A stretch of DNA of 64,000 bases from Aquipuribacter nitratireducens (GCF_037860835.1 NZ_JBBEOG010000001.1:496001-560000), one strand, 5' to 3'. Counted from the first letter of the stretch, positions 1 through 10,505 are shown. Translations and numbers: made by a program. Notes: generated by a model from the letters alone, not told the origin.

Positions 1-400
1 CCGTCCGGCGCAGCTCCACCAGCGTCGTGCCGACCTTCGAGCCGGACGACAGCCCGCCCTCCCGGATGGCCCGGACCGGTGTCTGCAGCAGCCGGTTGGA
101 GCTCTCCGCGGCGCCGCGGATGTCGGCGTCGCCCATGCCGCGGACCTCGGCGGCCTTCGCCGCGAACTCGGGGGAGCGGCTCTCGGCGGCGAGCAGCGCG
201 TCGAGGTAGTCCGCCACCTTCGCGTCGAGCGCGGGCAGCACGTCCGGCGCGACGGCCGGGGCCGTGGCGGGCGCCTGCGTCGTCGGGACGGCCGCCACGG
301 GCGCGGGTGCGGTGAGGGCGAGGACCGGTTCCGCGGGCCCGGGCGGGGACAGCGGCGACGCCGCGCCCGGGGCACCGCCCTCGGGGTGCTGAGCGCTCAC
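1..400 (-). CDS. TelA-family toxic anion resistance protein, N-terminal part
   Basis: The gene starts with GTG at 400 and runs off the left edge of the window, so only about 133 N-terminal codons are visible. A strong GGAGGAG ribosome site lies six bases before the GTG. The first 50 residues are Pro/Ala-rich low complexity. They are followed by a helical part containing SSNRLLQTPVRAIREGG and SGSKVGTTLVELRRT, a pattern typical of the TelA/KlaA family (toxic anion resistance, often linked to tellurite or envelope stress). The molecular function of the family is poorly defined, so no activity is claimed. The family call rests on remembered sequence similarity. Confidence 0.7.
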   Translation of the reverse strand, partial: MSAQHPEGGAPGAASPLSPPGPAEPVLALTAPAPVAAVPTTQAPATAPAVAPDVLPALDAKVADYLDALLAAESRSPEFAAKAAEVRGMGDADIRGAAESSNRLLQTPVRAIREGGLSSGSKVGTTLVELRRT

Positions 401-516
401 GTCCGTCTCCTCCCCGGGCGCCGTCATCCGCGCCGACGCCCCGCTACCGACGCCTCGGACGATACGCGTCGCGTCCCCGTCGCGGGAGGCGTCGGAGCAG
501 ACACCCCCGGACGGGC

Positions 517-1524
517 TCAGGAGCGCTCGGGGTCCGCCGTGACCGTCGCGTACGGGTAGGGCAGGGGGCGGTCGCTGGCGGCGTCGAGCCGGGCGCGCTG
601 CTCGTCGCCCAGCTCCCACCCGACGGCGCCCAGGTTCGCCTCGAGGTGCTCGGGGGTGCGCACGCCGATGATGGGGGAGGTGACCCCCGGGCGGTCCTTC
701 ACCCACGCGAGCGCGACCTGCGCGACGGTGCGACCCGTCTCCTCGGCGACCGCGTCGAGCGCGTCGACGACGCCCCACGTGCGGTCGTTGGCGTAGACGT
801 CCCACGCCTCGCCCCAGCCCTGCTTGGCCGCCTCGTCGATGCGGGTGTCCGCGGGCGGTCCGGACATCCCCCGCCGGTAGCGGCCGGTGAGCCAGCCGCC
901 GCGCAGGGGGCTCCACGGCAGGATGCCGAGCCCCTCGGTCACCGAGACCGGGACGAGCTCCCACTCGAGCTCGCGGTCGAGGAGGTTGTACAGCGCCTGG
1001 AGGCTGACGAAGCCCTCCCAGCCGTTCGCGGCGGCGAGGTCCACCGCCTTCTGCAGCTGGTAGCCGGCGTAGTTCGAGGCGCCGAGGTACCGCACCTTCC
1101 CCTCGCGGACGAGCGCGTCGAGCGTCGACAGCGTCTCCTCCAGCGCGGTCGCACCGTCCCACGCGTGCACCTGGTACAGGTCGATGTGGTCGGTCCGCAG
1201 CCGCCGCAGCGACGCCTCGACCTGCCGGCGGATGTGGCCCCGCGAGAGCCCCTGGTCGTTGGGGCCCTCGCCCATGGGGAAGCGGACCTTCGTCGCGATC
1301 GTGACGGCGTCGCGGTCGGTGGTCGCGAGCCAGCGCCCGAGGATCTCCTCGCTCGTCCCCTGCCCGTAGACGTTCGCGGTGTCGATGAACGTGCCGCCCG
1401 CGTCGAGGAACGTGTCGCACATGCGGTGCGACGTCGCCTCGTCGGTCTCGCGACCGAACGTCATCGCGCCGAGGCACAGCTCGGAGACCTTGAGACCACT
1501 GCGACCGAGGAAGCGCTGCTGCAC
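517..1524 (-). CDS. Aldo/keto reductase
   Basis: A 335-residue NAD(P)H-dependent aldo/keto reductase, a TIM-barrel enzyme reducing carbonyl compounds; the substrate is unknown. The AKR catalytic set is visible: Asp and Tyr in FIDTANVYG, Lys in TIATKVRF and His in YQVHAWD. The C-terminal part has the NADP-binding SPIIGVRT segment. The GTG at 1524 is chosen because it begins the conserved [18 protein letters not shown] segment; sequence upstream of it has no family similarity although the frame stays open. A TAGCGT box lies eight bases before the start and there is no clear ribosome site, so the mRNA may be near-leaderless. It is divergent from the ABC-F gene 69 bp away. Confidence 0.85.
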   Translation of the reverse strand: MQQRFLGRSGLKVSELCLGAMTFGRETDEATSHRMCDTFLDAGGTFIDTANVYGQGTSEEILGRWLATTDRDAVTIATKVRFPMGEGPNDQGLSRGHIRRQVEASLRRLRTDHIDLYQVHAWDGATALEETLSTLDALVREGKVRYLGASNYAGYQLQKAVDLAAANGWEGFVSLQALYNLLDRELEWELVPVSVTEGLGILPWSPLRGGWLTGRYRRGMSGPPADTRIDEAAKQGWGEAWDVYANDRTWGVVDALDAVAEETGRTVAQVALAWVKDRPGVTSPIIGVRTPEHLEANLGAVGWELGDEQRARLDAASDRPLPYPYATVTADPERS

Positions 1525-1593
1525 GATCGACGACGCTAGACGCCGCGAAACGGCGTTGCACGCCGGGGCGCGCGCCCCGCATGCTGCGGCCTC

Positions 1594-3300
1594 GTGGGTC
1601 ACGTGGACGTCGTCGGGGTCGGGTTCACGCTGCCCGACGGCCGCCCGCTGCTCCGGGACGTCTCGTTCCGCGTCCCCGACGGCTCGGCCACCGCGCTCGT
1701 CGGCCCCAACGGCGTGGGCAAGACGACGCTGCTGCGGACGGTGACCGGCGACGTCGACCCCGACGAGGGCCACGTCGCGCGCTCCGGCGGGCTCGGGGTC
1801 ATGCGCCAGCACGTCGCCGCCGTCGACCCGGACGCCGACGGCGTCGTCACCGTCGCGCTGCTGCTGCGCAGCGTCGCCCCGCCGCGCGTGCGGGCGGCCG
1901 CGGCCGCCGTCGACGCCTGCGAGCTCGCGCTGATGGAGGACGACAGCGAGCCGGTGCAGATGCGCTACGCCCAGGCGCTCGCCGACTACGGCGATGCGGG
2001 TGGCTACGAGGCCGAGACGCTGTGGGACGTGTGCTGCGAGGCGGCGCTCGGGGTCGGGTTCGAGCGGGCCCGCGGCCGGGACGTCCGGACCCTGTCCGGC
2101 GGCGAGCAGAAGCGGCTCGTCCTCGAGGCGCTGCTGCGCGGTCCCGACGGCGTCCTCGTCCTCGACGAGCCCGACAACTACCTCGACGTGCCGGCCAAGC
2201 GCTGGCTCGAGGACCGGCTCCGCGAGACGACCAAGGCCGTCCTGCTCGTGAGCCACGACCGCGAGCTCCTCGCGCGGGCCGCGGACCGGGTCGTCACCCT
2301 CGAGCCCGGCGCCGCCGGGGCCACGGCGTGGGTGCACGGTGGCGGGTTCGCGACGTGGCACACCGCCCGCGAGGAGCGCAACGCGCGCCTGGAGGAGCTG
2401 CGGCTGCGCTGGGACGAGGACCGGGCGCGGCTCGTCGCGCTCGTGCAGCGGCTCAAGGTGAAGGCGACGTACAACGACGGGATGGCCAGCCAGTACCAGG
2501 CCGCGCAGACGAGGCTGCGGAAGTTCGACGAGGCGGGCCCGCCCCTCGCCGTGCCGCAGCAGCAGAAGGTGACGATGCGGCTGCGGGGGGCCCGGACCGG
2601 CAAGCGGGCCGTCGTCTGCGAGGGGCTGTCGCTGCGCACCGCGGACGGCCTGCCGCTCGTCGAGCCCTTCGACCTCGAGGTGTGGTTCGGCGACCGCGTC
2701 GCCGTCCTCGGCTCCAACGGCTCCGGCAAGTCCCACCTGCTGCGCCTCCTCGCCGCCGGCGGGAGCGACCCCGACGCCGAGCACCGCCCGGTCGGGGCGG
2801 TGCCGGACCCCGTCCCGCACGACGGGACCGCGCGGCTGGGCGCCCGGGTGCGTCCGGGGTGGTTCCGGCAGACGAACGCGGCCCCCCACCTCGTCGGGCG
2901 GACCCTCCTGGAGGTGCTCCACCGTGGTGACGACCGCCGCGACGGGCTGCCGCGCGAGCCGGCGAGCCGGGTCCTCGACCGGTACGGGCTCGCCCGGGCC
3001 GCCGAGCAGCGGTACGAGCTGCTGTCCGGGGGACAGCAGGCGCGCTTCCAGGTGCTCCTGCTCGAGCTGTCCGGCTGCACGCTGCTCCTCCTCGACGAGC
3101 CGACCGACAACCTCGACCTGCACTCCGCGGAGGCGCTCGAGGAGGCGCTCGCGACCTTCGAGGGCACGGTGCTCGCCGTCACGCACGACCGCTGGTTCGC
3201 GCGGGGCTTCGACCGCTTCCTCGTCGTGGGGCGGGACGGCCGCGTGCGCGAGGAGCCGGACGCGGTGTGGGACGAGGGGCGGGTCGTCCGCGCCCGCTGA
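1594..3300 (+). CDS. ABC-F family ATP-binding protein
   Basis: A 568-residue soluble protein with two ABC ATPase domains and no membrane segments. This is the ABC-F layout of ribosome-associated translation factors and antibiotic-protection proteins. Domain 1 has Walker [10 protein letters not shown], signature LSGGEQKR and Walker [10 protein letters not shown]. Domain 2 has [16 protein letters not shown] and [13 protein letters not shown] charged helical linker of about 80 residues (around [20 protein letters not shown]) lies between them. Start GTG at 1594 fits the beginning of domain 1; no ribosome site is evident. Which ABC-F subgroup (housekeeping EttA-like or resistance type) cannot be decided here. 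Confidence 0.85.
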   Translation: MGHVDVVGVGFTLPDGRPLLRDVSFRVPDGSATALVGPNGVGKTTLLRTVTGDVDPDEGHVARSGGLGVMRQHVAAVDPDADGVVTVALLLRSVAPPRVRAAAAAVDACELALMEDDSEPVQMRYAQALADYGDAGGYEAETLWDVCCEAALGVGFERARGRDVRTLSGGEQKRLVLEALLRGPDGVLVLDEPDNYLDVPAKRWLEDRLRETTKAVLLVSHDRELLARAADRVVTLEPGAAGATAWVHGGGFATWHTAREERNARLEELRLRWDEDRARLVALVQRLKVKATYNDGMASQYQAAQTRLRKFDEAGPPLAVPQQQKVTMRLRGARTGKRAVVCEGLSLRTADGLPLVEPFDLEVWFGDRVAVLGSNGSGKSHLLRLLAAGGSDPDAEHRPVGAVPDPVPHDGTARLGARVRPGWFRQTNAAPHLVGRTLLEVLHRGDDRRDGLPREPASRVLDRYGLARAAEQRYELLSGGQQARFQVLLLELSGCTLLLLDEPTDNLDLHSAEALEEALATFEGTVLAVTHDRWFARGFDRFLVVGRDGRVREEPDAVWDEGRVVRAR

Positions 3301-3306
3301 GGCGTT

Positions 3307-3336
3307 TTGACCCGCGACGCCCCCGGCTCGTATCGT
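3307..3336 (+). promoter_or_regulatory. Promoter of the rplM-rpsI operon
   Basis: A good match to a vegetative actinobacterial promoter: -35 TTGACC (3307-3312), an 18-bp spacer and -10 TATCGT (3331-3336). Transcription would begin about 110 bases before the rplM GTG, leaving room for a leader that could be a site of ribosomal-protein control. It immediately follows the ABC-F stop codon. Confidence 0.65.
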
Positions 3337-3451
3337 GGGGCGCTGTTGCGCGCACTACCGCGTGCGCGCCCTCGCCCCGCGGCACCGGCACTCCGGCCGG
3401 GCCACGCGGCGGCGGACCTTCGAGACTAGACCGGCTGGACGAGGTAGACCT

Positions 3452-3898
3452 GTGCGCACGTTTTCCCCCCGCCCTGGCGACGTCGACCGTCGCTGGCACG
3501 TGATCGACGCCTCCGACGTCGTCCTCGGGCGTCTGGCGAGCCAGACCGCCCAGCTGCTGCGCGGCAAGCACAAGGCGGTCTACGCGCCCCACGTCGACAC
3601 CGGTGACTTCGTCATCATCGTCAACGCCGAGAAGGTCGCCCTCACCGGCTCCAAGCGCGACCAGAAGGTCGCCTACCGCCACAGCGGCTACCCGGGCGGC
3701 CTCAAGGCCGTCGGCTACACCGAGCTCCTCGCGACCAAGCCGACCCGCGCGGTCGAGAAGGCCGTCGCCGGCATGCTCCCCAAGAACCGGCTCGGGCGTC
3801 AGATGCTCGGCAAGCTCAAGGTGTACGCGGGCCCCGAGCACCCGCACGCGGCGCAGAAGCCGCAGCCCTTCAGCGTCAACGACCAGATCGCCCAGTGA
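3452..3898 (+). CDS. rplM: 50S ribosomal protein L13
   Basis: L13, an early assembly protein of the large ribosomal subunit, 148 residues, the normal length. Recognised from [16 protein letters not shown] near the N-terminus, [12 protein letters not shown] in the middle and [20 protein letters not shown] near the C-terminus. The start is the GTG at 3452, preceded by a GAGGTAG ribosome site; the frame is open further upstream but that part has no L13 similarity. It lies in the universal rplM-rpsI operon, 67 bp before rpsI. Confidence 0.97.
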   Translation: MRTFSPRPGDVDRRWHVIDASDVVLGRLASQTAQLLRGKHKAVYAPHVDTGDFVIIVNAEKVALTGSKRDQKVAYRHSGYPGGLKAVGYTELLATKPTRAVEKAVAGMLPKNRLGRQMLGKLKVYAGPEHPHAAQKPQPFSVNDQIAQ

Positions 3899-3965
3899 CG
3901 CGGTCCGCCGCGACCACCCCCTGACCGCAGCCCGACTGCACAGCACCTGAGGAAGTAGGAGACAC

Positions 3966-4478
3966 GTGGCCGACGTCACCACCGACGCCCCCGCCGGCAC
4001 CCCGGACACCGACGAGGCGACCGAGGAGTTCAGCGGCAGCTACACGACCGAGTCGGTCGTCGAGACCCGCAGCGGCGGGCAGAGCATCACCGCGCCCGGT
4101 GCCGCCGTCGGCCGCCGCAAGCGCGCCATCGCCCGCGCCCGGCTCGTCCCCGGCTCCGGCCAGTGGACGATCAACGGCCGCGCGCTCGACGACTACTTCC
4201 CGAACAAGGTCCACCAGCAGGAGGTCAACGACCCCTTCTCGGTGACCGAGACCGAGGGTCGCTTCGACGTCGTCGCCCGCATCGTCGGTGGCGGCCCCTC
4301 CGGCCAGGCCGGGGCGCTGCGCCTCGCGATCGCGCGGGCCCTCAACGGCATCGACGTCGAGGCCAACCGCCCGACGCTGAAGAAGGCCGGCTTCCTCACC
4401 CGCGACCCGCGTGCGGTCGAGCGCAAGAAGGCCGGGCTCAAGAAGGCCCGCAAGGCCCCGCAGTACAGCAAGCGCTGA
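3966..4478 (+). CDS. rpsI: 30S ribosomal protein S9
   Basis: S9 of the small ribosomal subunit, whose C-terminal tail reaches the P site. The conserved core runs from about residue 45 ([17 protein letters not shown]) to the terminal QYSKR, which keeps the conserved basic end. At 170 residues it is longer than the roughly 130-residue E. coli protein because of an acidic, Thr-rich N-terminal extension, common in actinobacteria. The GTG at 3966 follows a GTAGGAG ribosome site. It is the second gene of the rplM operon and is followed closely by glmM. Confidence 0.97.
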   Translation: MADVTTDAPAGTPDTDEATEEFSGSYTTESVVETRSGGQSITAPGAAVGRRKRAIARARLVPGSGQWTINGRALDDYFPNKVHQQEVNDPFSVTETEGRFDVVARIVGGGPSGQAGALRLAIARALNGIDVEANRPTLKKAGFLTRDPRAVERKKAGLKKARKAPQYSKR

Positions 4479-4496
4479 CGCACCCCTCGCGACTCG

Positions 4497-5864
4497 ATGG
4501 GCAGGATCTTCGGTACCGACGGGGTACGGGGGCGGGCCAACGTCGACGTCACGGCCGAGCTCGCCCTCGACCTGTCGGTGGCGGCCGCCCACGTCCTCGT
4601 CGAGGGCCGTCCCGACACCGGTGAGCGGCCGCGGGCGCTCGTGGCCCGCGACCCGCGGGCCTCGGGGGAGTTCCTCTGCGCCGCCGTGTCCGCCGGGCTC
4701 GCGAGCGCCGGGATGGACGTCCTCGACGCCGGGGTGCTCCCGACGCCGGGGCTCGCGCACCTCGTCGCCACGCGCGACGACGTCGACCTCGGCGTCATGA
4801 TCTCCGCGTCGCACAACCCGATGCCCGACAACGGCATCAAGTTCTTCGACCGGTTCGGGCACAAGCTCGCCGACGACGTCGAGGACGCCATCACCGACCT
4901 CGCCGGGCAGCCGTGGCAGCGGCCCACCGGGGCGGCGGTCGGCCGCGTCCGGACCGACCACGGCGCCTCGCAGGTGTACGCGGCCCACTGCGTCAACACC
5001 CTCGACGACGCCGCACCGCTGACCGGCCTGCGGGTCGTCGTCGACTGCGCGCACGGGGCGGCGTCCGTCGTCGCGCCGATGGCCCTGCGCTCGGCGGGGG
5101 CGCAGGTCACCGTCATCGGGGCCGAGCCCGACGGGCTCAACATCAACGACGGCTACGGCTCCACGCACCTCGAGAGGCTGCAGGCCGCGGTCGTCGAGCA
5201 GGGCGCGGACGCCGGGGTCGCCTTCGACGGCGACGCCGACCGCTGCCTGGCCGTCGACGCCGCGGGCCGCGTCGTCGACGGGGACCAGGTCCTCGCCGTG
5301 CTCGCCCTCGGGCTCAAGGAGCAGGGTCGGCTCGTCGGCGACACGGTCGTCGCGACGGTCATGAGCAACCTCGGGCTCCGGCTCGCCCTCCAGGAGCACG
5401 GCCTCCACCTCGTCACCACGGCGGTGGGCGACCGCTACGTCCTCGAGGAGATGCGCGCCAAGGGCTACGTCCTCGGGGGCGAGCAGTCCGGGCACGTCGT
5501 GCTCGCGGAGCACAACACGACCGGTGACGGCCTCCTCACCGCCCTCCACCTGCTGCAGCGGATGACCGCCACCGGACGTCCGCTCGCCGACCTCGCCGCC
5601 GTCGTGACGCGGCTGCCGCAGGTGCTCCTCAACGTGCCGGGCGTCGACAAGACCCGCGTGTCCGCCGACGACGTCGTCGTGGCGTGCGTCCGTGACGTCG
5701 AGGCGGAGCTGGGGGAGCGCGGGCGGGTCCTGCTGCGGGCCTCCGGCACCGAGCCGCTCGTCCGCGTCATGGTCGAGGCGCCCGACGAGGAGACGGCGCA
5801 GAAGCACGCCGACCGCATCGCCGACGTCGTCCTCGACCGGCTGTCGCTGTCCTCCGTGGGCTGA
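4497..5864 (+). CDS. glmM: Phosphoglucosamine mutase
   Basis: Converts glucosamine-6-phosphate to glucosamine-1-phosphate on the way to UDP-GlcNAc for peptidoglycan and other cell-envelope precursors. It has 455 residues, usual length. The active-site phosphoserine is Ser105 in SASHNP, the Mg-binding loop is DGDADRC, the sugar-binding loop GGEQSGH is present, and the C-terminal phosphate-binding [14 protein letters not shown] is intact. The ATG at 4497 begins [12 protein letters not shown], the canonical start. It lies 18 bp after rpsI and is probably part of the same transcript. The previous step, GlmS, is encoded at 8240. Confidence 0.96.
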   Translation: MGRIFGTDGVRGRANVDVTAELALDLSVAAAHVLVEGRPDTGERPRALVARDPRASGEFLCAAVSAGLASAGMDVLDAGVLPTPGLAHLVATRDDVDLGVMISASHNPMPDNGIKFFDRFGHKLADDVEDAITDLAGQPWQRPTGAAVGRVRTDHGASQVYAAHCVNTLDDAAPLTGLRVVVDCAHGAASVVAPMALRSAGAQVTVIGAEPDGLNINDGYGSTHLERLQAAVVEQGADAGVAFDGDADRCLAVDAAGRVVDGDQVLAVLALGLKEQGRLVGDTVVATVMSNLGLRLALQEHGLHLVTTAVGDRYVLEEMRAKGYVLGGEQSGHVVLAEHNTTGDGLLTALHLLQRMTATGRPLADLAAVVTRLPQVLLNVPGVDKTRVSADDVVVACVRDVEAELGERGRVLLRASGTEPLVRVMVEAPDEETAQKHADRIADVVLDRLSLSSVG

Positions 5865-5911
5865 GCGGGAAACCCGTTGCCGCGCGAGGGCGCGCGCGGG
5901 ACCGTTGGTGT

Positions 5912-7003
5912 GTGGACACGCGCACCGACACCGCCGTCGTGACGAGCGTCGTCGAGATCGACCCCACCTCGCCGTGGTTCCCGGACCTCGTGCGCCTGCT
6001 CGCGGACGTCGACCGCGAGACCGTCGGCGACGCGTACGAGCCGCAGAGCGTCGAGTACCACGCGCGGTCGTGGCGCACCCCGAACGGGCGCCAGCTCGGG
6101 TGGGGCGTCGTGGCCGGTGGTGGGCTCGCGGGTGTGGCCAAGGCCTACCTGCCCACGCAGGACAACACCCACCTCGTCGAGCTCGAGCTCGCCGTCGCCG
6201 CCGCGCACCGGGGCCGCGGCCACGGGCGGGCGCTGCTGGAGCGCGTCGTCGCCGCGGCCCGGGCGGAGGGGCGCGACACCGTCGTGTCCGGGACCGGCTA
6301 CCGGCCCGACCCCTCCGAGGCGTGGACGCTGCACGAGCAGGCGGTCGCGGACGCCAGCGTCAGCACCGACCGGGTGCCCGACCACCTCGGTGTGGGCTTC
6401 GCGCGGGCCAGCGGCGCCACGCCGGTGCAGACCGAGATGCGCAGCCAGGTGCGGCTGCCGGTGCCGGACCCCGTCCTCGAGGCCGTGGAGGCCGAGGCCG
6501 CCGGTCGCGCGGACGGGTACACGACGCGGACGTGGACGGGGGTCCCCCCGGACGACCTCGTCGACGACCGCGCCGTCCTCGCCGAGCGCATGAGCACGGA
6601 CCCGCCGCTCGGGGACCTCGACTGGCGCCCCGAGGTCTGGGACGCCGCTCGCGTCCGTGAGACGAGCGAGGACTGGGCCCGCCGCGGCATCACCGTCGTG
6701 GGAGCCGGCGCCGTGGACCGGTCGACGGGCCGCATGGTCGCGTTCAGCGAGGTCGGCCGCGACGAGCGGGAGCCGACCATCGCCTACCAGTTCGACACGA
6801 TCGTCGACCCCGGCCACCGCGGCCGGCGGCTCGGGATCGTGGTGAAGGCCGCGAACCTGCGCGCGGTCGCGCTCGCGTGGCCGGAGGTGCGACGGGTGCA
6901 GACGTGGAACGCGCTGGAGAACGGGCCGATGCTGCGCGTCAACCGGGCGCTCGGCTTCGAGCCGGTGGGCCTCTACACGCTGTGGCAGCTCGTGCTCCGC
7001 TGA
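5912..7003 (+). CDS. GNAT family N-acetyltransferase, two-domain
   Basis: A 363-residue protein with two GNAT folds. The acetyl-CoA pyrophosphate-binding loops are HRGRGHGRALLERV (around residue 95) and HRGRRLGIVVKAANL (around residue 305). Two-GNAT proteins include mycothiol synthase MshD, but I see nothing that singles out MshD here, so the acceptor is left open. The start is the GTG at 5912 (VDTRTDT); there is no clear ribosome site. It is convergent with coaA, with a tandem-repeat array between the two stop codons. Confidence 0.7.
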   Translation: MDTRTDTAVVTSVVEIDPTSPWFPDLVRLLADVDRETVGDAYEPQSVEYHARSWRTPNGRQLGWGVVAGGGLAGVAKAYLPTQDNTHLVELELAVAAAHRGRGHGRALLERVVAAARAEGRDTVVSGTGYRPDPSEAWTLHEQAVADASVSTDRVPDHLGVGFARASGATPVQTEMRSQVRLPVPDPVLEAVEAEAAGRADGYTTRTWTGVPPDDLVDDRAVLAERMSTDPPLGDLDWRPEVWDAARVRETSEDWARRGITVVGAGAVDRSTGRMVAFSEVGRDEREPTIAYQFDTIVDPGHRGRRLGIVVKAANLRAVALAWPEVRRVQTWNALENGPMLRVNRALGFEPVGLYTLWQLVLR

Positions 7004-7026
7004 GGGTGCGACCGAGCGGGCGCACC

Positions 7027-7168
7027 CGCGCCACAACCGCTGCGGCGCAGGGGTCGTAGCGCGGCTTCGGGTTGTATCCGCGCTCTGATCCCTGCGGGAC
7101 AGGGGTTGTGGCGCGGTTTCGGGCTGTCTCCGCGCTCTGATCCCTGCGGGACAGGGGTTGTGGCGCGG
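7027..7168. repeat. 52-bp tandem repeat, about 2.7 copies
   Basis: Three consecutive units with an exact 52-bp period begin at 7027, 7079 and 7131. The second and third are identical for their first 38 bases; the first is diverged. Each of the last two holds a small inverted repeat, CCCTG-CGGGA-CAGGG, that could form a hairpin. The array fills the gap between the convergent acetyltransferase and coaA stop codons. Arrays with 51-52 bp period also lie at 54041 and 58435. Confidence 0.8.
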
Positions 7169-7185
7169 GCCGCCCGCCGCATCCG

Positions 7186-8241
7186 TCAGACCTTGCGCAG
7201 GCGCACCCGTCGGACCGAGTGGTCCGGGCCCTTCGTGAGGACGAGTGAGGCCCGGCCCCGGGTGGGGAGCACGTTCTCTCGCAGGTTCTTCTCGTTGATG
7301 TCGTGCCAGATCCGCTCCGCGGTCCGCACGGCGTCGGCGTCGGAGAGGTCGGCGTAGCGGCGGAAGTACGACTCCGGGCGGGCGAAGGCGGTCTCCCGCA
7401 GGCGCAGGAACCGTTCGACGTACCAGCGGCGGACGTCGTCCACGCGAGCGTCGACGTAGATCGAGAAGTCGAAGAAGTCGCTGACCGCCACGCCCTGCCG
7501 GCCGTCGGAGCGCACCCGCGCCGGCTGGAGCACGTTGAGCCCCTCGACCACGAGGATGTCCGGGCGCCGCACCGTGACGTGCGCGCCGGGGACGACGTCG
7601 TACGTGAGGTGGGAGTACACCGGAGCGGGCACGAGCGCCTGGCCCGACTTCACGGCCTGGACGAAGCGCAGGAGCGCCCGCCGGTCGTAGGACTCGGGGA
7701 AGCCCTTGCGGCCCATGAGGCCCCGGCGCTCGAGCTCGGCGTTGGGGTAGAGGAAGCCGTCGGTCGTCACGAGCTCGACCCGTGGCGTGCCCGGCCAGCG
7801 CGACAGCATCTCCCGCAGGATGCGGGCGGTCGTCGACTTGCCGACCGCCACGGACCCGGCCACCCCGATCACGTAGGGGGTGCGCGCCGCGGGGTGCTCC
7901 CCGAGGAAGGTCGCCGTGGCGTCCCGCAGCCCGTCGTTGGCCTCGACGTACAGGGTGAGCAGGCGCGACAGCGGCAGGTACACCTCCTCGACCTCCCCGA
8001 GGTCGACCCGGTCCCCGAGGCCCTGGAGGCGCACGAGGTCGGCCTGGTCCAGCGTCATGGGGGTGGCGGCACGCAACCGGCTCCACGCCTGCCGGTCGAG
8101 CTCGACGTAGGGCGACGCCGCCCCGTCGGGTGCGGCCAGGGGTGTCAGCACGCGCGGTCCGGCCCGCTGGTCGGCCCGGTCACGGGCCTGCTCCCGCGCC
8201 TGCGCCGGGGACGGGGTGCCTGCTCCTAGACTCCCCGGCAT
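7186..8241 (-). CDS. coaA: Pantothenate kinase, type I
   Basis: First and usually rate-limiting step of coenzyme A synthesis (pantothenate to 4'-phosphopantothenate). The P-loop is [15 protein letters not shown], followed by [17 protein letters not shown] and LNVLQP, all typical of bacterial type I CoaA. The ATG at 8241 is chosen because a TACGAT -10 box lies exactly seven bases upstream (leaderless mRNA), giving 351 residues. That is about 35 more than usual, with a low-complexity Ala/Arg-rich N-terminus. A GTG at 8151 (321 residues) is the alternative but has neither a ribosome site nor a -10 box. The ATG overlaps the divergent glmS ATG by two bases. Confidence 0.9.
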   Translation of the reverse strand: MPGSLGAGTPSPAQAREQARDRADQRAGPRVLTPLAAPDGAASPYVELDRQAWSRLRAATPMTLDQADLVRLQGLGDRVDLGEVEEVYLPLSRLLTLYVEANDGLRDATATFLGEHPAARTPYVIGVAGSVAVGKSTTARILREMLSRWPGTPRVELVTTDGFLYPNAELERRGLMGRKGFPESYDRRALLRFVQAVKSGQALVPAPVYSHLTYDVVPGAHVTVRRPDILVVEGLNVLQPARVRSDGRQGVAVSDFFDFSIYVDARVDDVRRWYVERFLRLRETAFARPESYFRRYADLSDADAVRTAERIWHDINEKNLRENVLPTRGRASLVLTKGPDHSVRRVRLRKV

Positions 8242-8254
8242 GTGCGGAATCGTA
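8227..8254. promoter_or_regulatory. Overlapping divergent leaderless promoters of glmS and coaA
   Basis: On the plus strand TAGACT (8227-8232) is followed after seven bases by the glmS ATG. On the minus strand TACGAT (complement of 8249-8254) is followed after seven bases by the coaA ATG. The two start codons overlap (8239-8242), so each -10 box lies inside the first codons of the other gene. Codons there that are rare elsewhere in the window (GTA in glmS; AGT, CTA, GGA, GCA in coaA) are those that create the boxes. The -35 regions are weak. Confidence 0.6.
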
Positions 8255-10117
8255 GGAGTCACCGGAGGGGTGGGCGCGCCGAGCGCGCTCGACGTCGTGC
8301 TCGGGGGCCTGCGGCGCCTGGAGTACCGCGGCTACGACTCCGCCGGTGTCGCGCTGGTCGCCGACGACGCCCTCCACGTGACCAAGCGGTCCGGCAAGCT
8401 CGCCCGTCTCGTCGACGCCGTCACCGCCGCGGAGACCCTCGAGGCGGTCCCCGCGTACTCCTCCCGCACCGGCATCGGCCACACGCGCTGGGCGACGCAC
8501 GGCGCGCCGACCGACGAGAACGCCCACCCGCACCTGTCCGAGGACGGTCAGGTCGCCCTCATCCACAACGGCATCATCGAGAACTTCGCCCCCCTGCGCG
8601 CCGAGCTCACCGAGGCCGGGGTCACGCTGCTGAGCGAGACCGACTCCGAGGTCGTCGCCCACCTGCTGGCGCGTCGCCTCGCCGACGGCGGGACCGACCT
8701 CGCCGGTGCCATGCGCGACGTCGTCCAGCGGCTCGAGGGTGCCTTCACCCTCCTCGCCGTGTGGCGCGGCCAGCCGGACGTCGTCGTCGGGGCCCGCCGC
8801 TCGTCCCCGCTCGTCGTCGGCGTCGGGGACACCGCCACCTACCTCGGCAGCGACGTCGCGGCGTTCATCGACCACACGAAGGAGGCGGTCGAGCTCGGCG
8901 AGGACCAGGTCGTCGAGGTCCGCCCGGACGGCTTCACCATCACCGACTTCGCGGGCGCCCCCGTCCAGGGCAAGCCGTACACCGTGACGTGGGACGCCGC
9001 CGCCGCCGAGAAGGGCGGCTACGACACCTTCATGGCGAAGGAGATCGACGAGCAGCCGAAGGCGGTCGCCGACACGCTCCTGGCCCGCTCGGACGAGCAG
9101 GGCCGGCTGGTGCTCGACGAGATGCGGATCGACGAGGCGGCGCTCGCCGACGTCGACAAGGTCGTCATCGTCTCGTGCGGCACGAGCAGCTACGCCGGCA
9201 TGGTCGCGAAGTACGCGATCGAGCGGTGGGCGCGCATCCCGGTCGAGATCGAGTACTCGCACGAGTTCCGCTACCGCGACCCCGTCATCGGCGCGCGCAC
9301 CCTCGTGGTGTCGATCAGCCAGTCCGGGGAGACGATGGACACGCTCATGGCGGTCCGGCACGCCCGCGAGCTCGGCGCGACCACCGTCGCCGTCTGCAAC
9401 ACGCACGGCTCGACGATCCCCCGCGAGTCCGACGGCGTCCTCTACACGCACGCCGGTCCCGAGGTCGCCGTCGCGAGCACCAAGGCGTTCGTCGCGCAGA
9501 TCACCGCCATCTACCTGCTCGGGCTCTACCTCGCCCAGCTGCGCGGCACGCTCGCCGCCGCCGACATCAAGGGCGTCCTCGCCGAGCTGCACGCCGTGCC
9601 GGACAAGGTCCAGAAGGTGCTCGACGGGTCGGGTCACGTCCGCCAGATCGCCCGGTGGATGGCCGACACCCGCTCGGTCCTGTTCCTCGGGCGCCACGTC
9701 GGCTTCCCCGTCGCCCTCGAGGGGGCCCTCAAGCTCAAGGAGCTCGCCTACATCCACGCCGAGGGCTTCGCCGCCGGCGAGCTCAAGCACGGCCCGATCG
9801 CCCTCATCGAGCCCGGCCAGCCCGTGTTCGTCGTCGTGCCGAGCCCCGAGGGCGACGACTCCGTCCATGCCAAGGTCATCTCCAACATCCAGGAGATCCG
9901 GGCCCGCGGGGCCCGCACCATCGTCATCGCGGAGGAGGGCGACGACGCCGTCGTGCCGTACGCGGAGGAGATCATCCGCGTGCCGCAGACCCCGCCCCTG
10001 CTGGCCCCGCTCGTGACGGTCGTGCCGCTGCAGGTGTTCGCGTGCGAGCTGGCCGGCGCCAAGGGCCTCGACGTCGACCAGCCCCGCAACCTCGCCAAGA
10101 GCGTGACCGTCGAGTGA
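8240..10117 (+). CDS. glmS: Glutamine-fructose-6-phosphate aminotransferase (isomerizing)
   Basis: Makes glucosamine-6-phosphate from fructose-6-phosphate and glutamine, the entry to amino-sugar and cell-wall synthesis. It has 625 residues. The N-terminal glutaminase has the required Cys2 (MCGIVGVTG), which fixes the ATG at 8240; the upstream extension of the frame is excluded because Cys must be exposed by Met removal. Two SIS isomerase domains follow ([32 protein letters not shown]) and the protein ends in the usual [11 protein letters not shown]. It is probably leaderless. Seventeen bases separate it from acpS. Confidence 0.97.
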   Translation: MCGIVGVTGGVGAPSALDVVLGGLRRLEYRGYDSAGVALVADDALHVTKRSGKLARLVDAVTAAETLEAVPAYSSRTGIGHTRWATHGAPTDENAHPHLSEDGQVALIHNGIIENFAPLRAELTEAGVTLLSETDSEVVAHLLARRLADGGTDLAGAMRDVVQRLEGAFTLLAVWRGQPDVVVGARRSSPLVVGVGDTATYLGSDVAAFIDHTKEAVELGEDQVVEVRPDGFTITDFAGAPVQGKPYTVTWDAAAAEKGGYDTFMAKEIDEQPKAVADTLLARSDEQGRLVLDEMRIDEAALADVDKVVIVSCGTSSYAGMVAKYAIERWARIPVEIEYSHEFRYRDPVIGARTLVVSISQSGETMDTLMAVRHARELGATTVAVCNTHGSTIPRESDGVLYTHAGPEVAVASTKAFVAQITAIYLLGLYLAQLRGTLAAADIKGVLAELHAVPDKVQKVLDGSGHVRQIARWMADTRSVLFLGRHVGFPVALEGALKLKELAYIHAEGFAAGELKHGPIALIEPGQPVFVVVPSPEGDDSVHAKVISNIQEIRARGARTIVIAEEGDDAVVPYAEEIIRVPQTPPLLAPLVTVVPLQVFACELAGAKGLDVDQPRNLAKSVTVE

Positions 10118-10133
10118 GCCCACGGGCTCGCGG

Positions 10134-10505
10134 ATGATCGTCGGCGTCGGGACCGACGTCGTCGACGTCGCACGCTTCCTCGCGCAGCTCGAGCGCTCGC
10201 CGGGCCTGCGCGAGCGGCTGTTCACCGACGCGGAGCGCCACCTCTCGCCCGCGTCCCTCGCGGCCCGCTTCGCCGCGAAGGAGGCGATCGCGAAGGCGCT
10301 GGGGGCGCCCGGGGGGCTGCGGTGGCACGACTGCACGGTGACGCGCGAGCCGGGCGCCGCGCCCCGCGTGCACGCGCGCGGCACGGTGGCGGCGCGCATG
10401 GCGGAGCTGGGGGTGACCCGTCTCCACCTCAGCCTGTCCCACGACGCGGGCATCGCGGCGGCGACGTGCGTGGCGGAGGGCCGCGAGCCAGGCTCGACCG
10501 CGTGA
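10134..10505 (+). CDS. acpS: Holo-[acyl-carrier-protein] synthase
   Basis: Transfers 4'-phosphopantetheine from CoA to acyl carrier protein. It has 123 residues, normal for AcpS. The two family motifs are present: [10 protein letters not shown] at the N-terminus (Mg-binding Asp) and [12 protein letters not shown] near residue 50. The C-terminus [19 protein letters not shown] is canonical. Start ATG at 10134. Its stop overlaps the nnrD GTG (GTGA), so translation of the two is probably coupled. Confidence 0.95.
   Translation: MIVGVGTDVVDVARFLAQLERSPGLRERLFTDAERHLSPASLAARFAAKEAIAKALGAPGGLRWHDCTVTREPGAAPRVHARGTVAARMAELGVTRLHLSLSHDAGIAAATCVAEGREPGSTA

Noticed and set aside
517-3186. One very long minus-strand open frame that includes the aldo/keto reductase
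   Set aside because: Only the part after 1524 has protein-family similarity; the rest is antisense to the ABC-F gene, an effect of very high GC content.
7027-7168. CRISPR-like array
   Set aside because: The whole 52-bp unit repeats with no unique spacers, there are under three copies and no cas genes are nearby; the same holds for the arrays at 54041 and 58435.
8216-8239. Longer glmS N-terminus starting at 8216
   Set aside because: GlmS needs Cys as residue 2, which only the ATG at 8240 gives.
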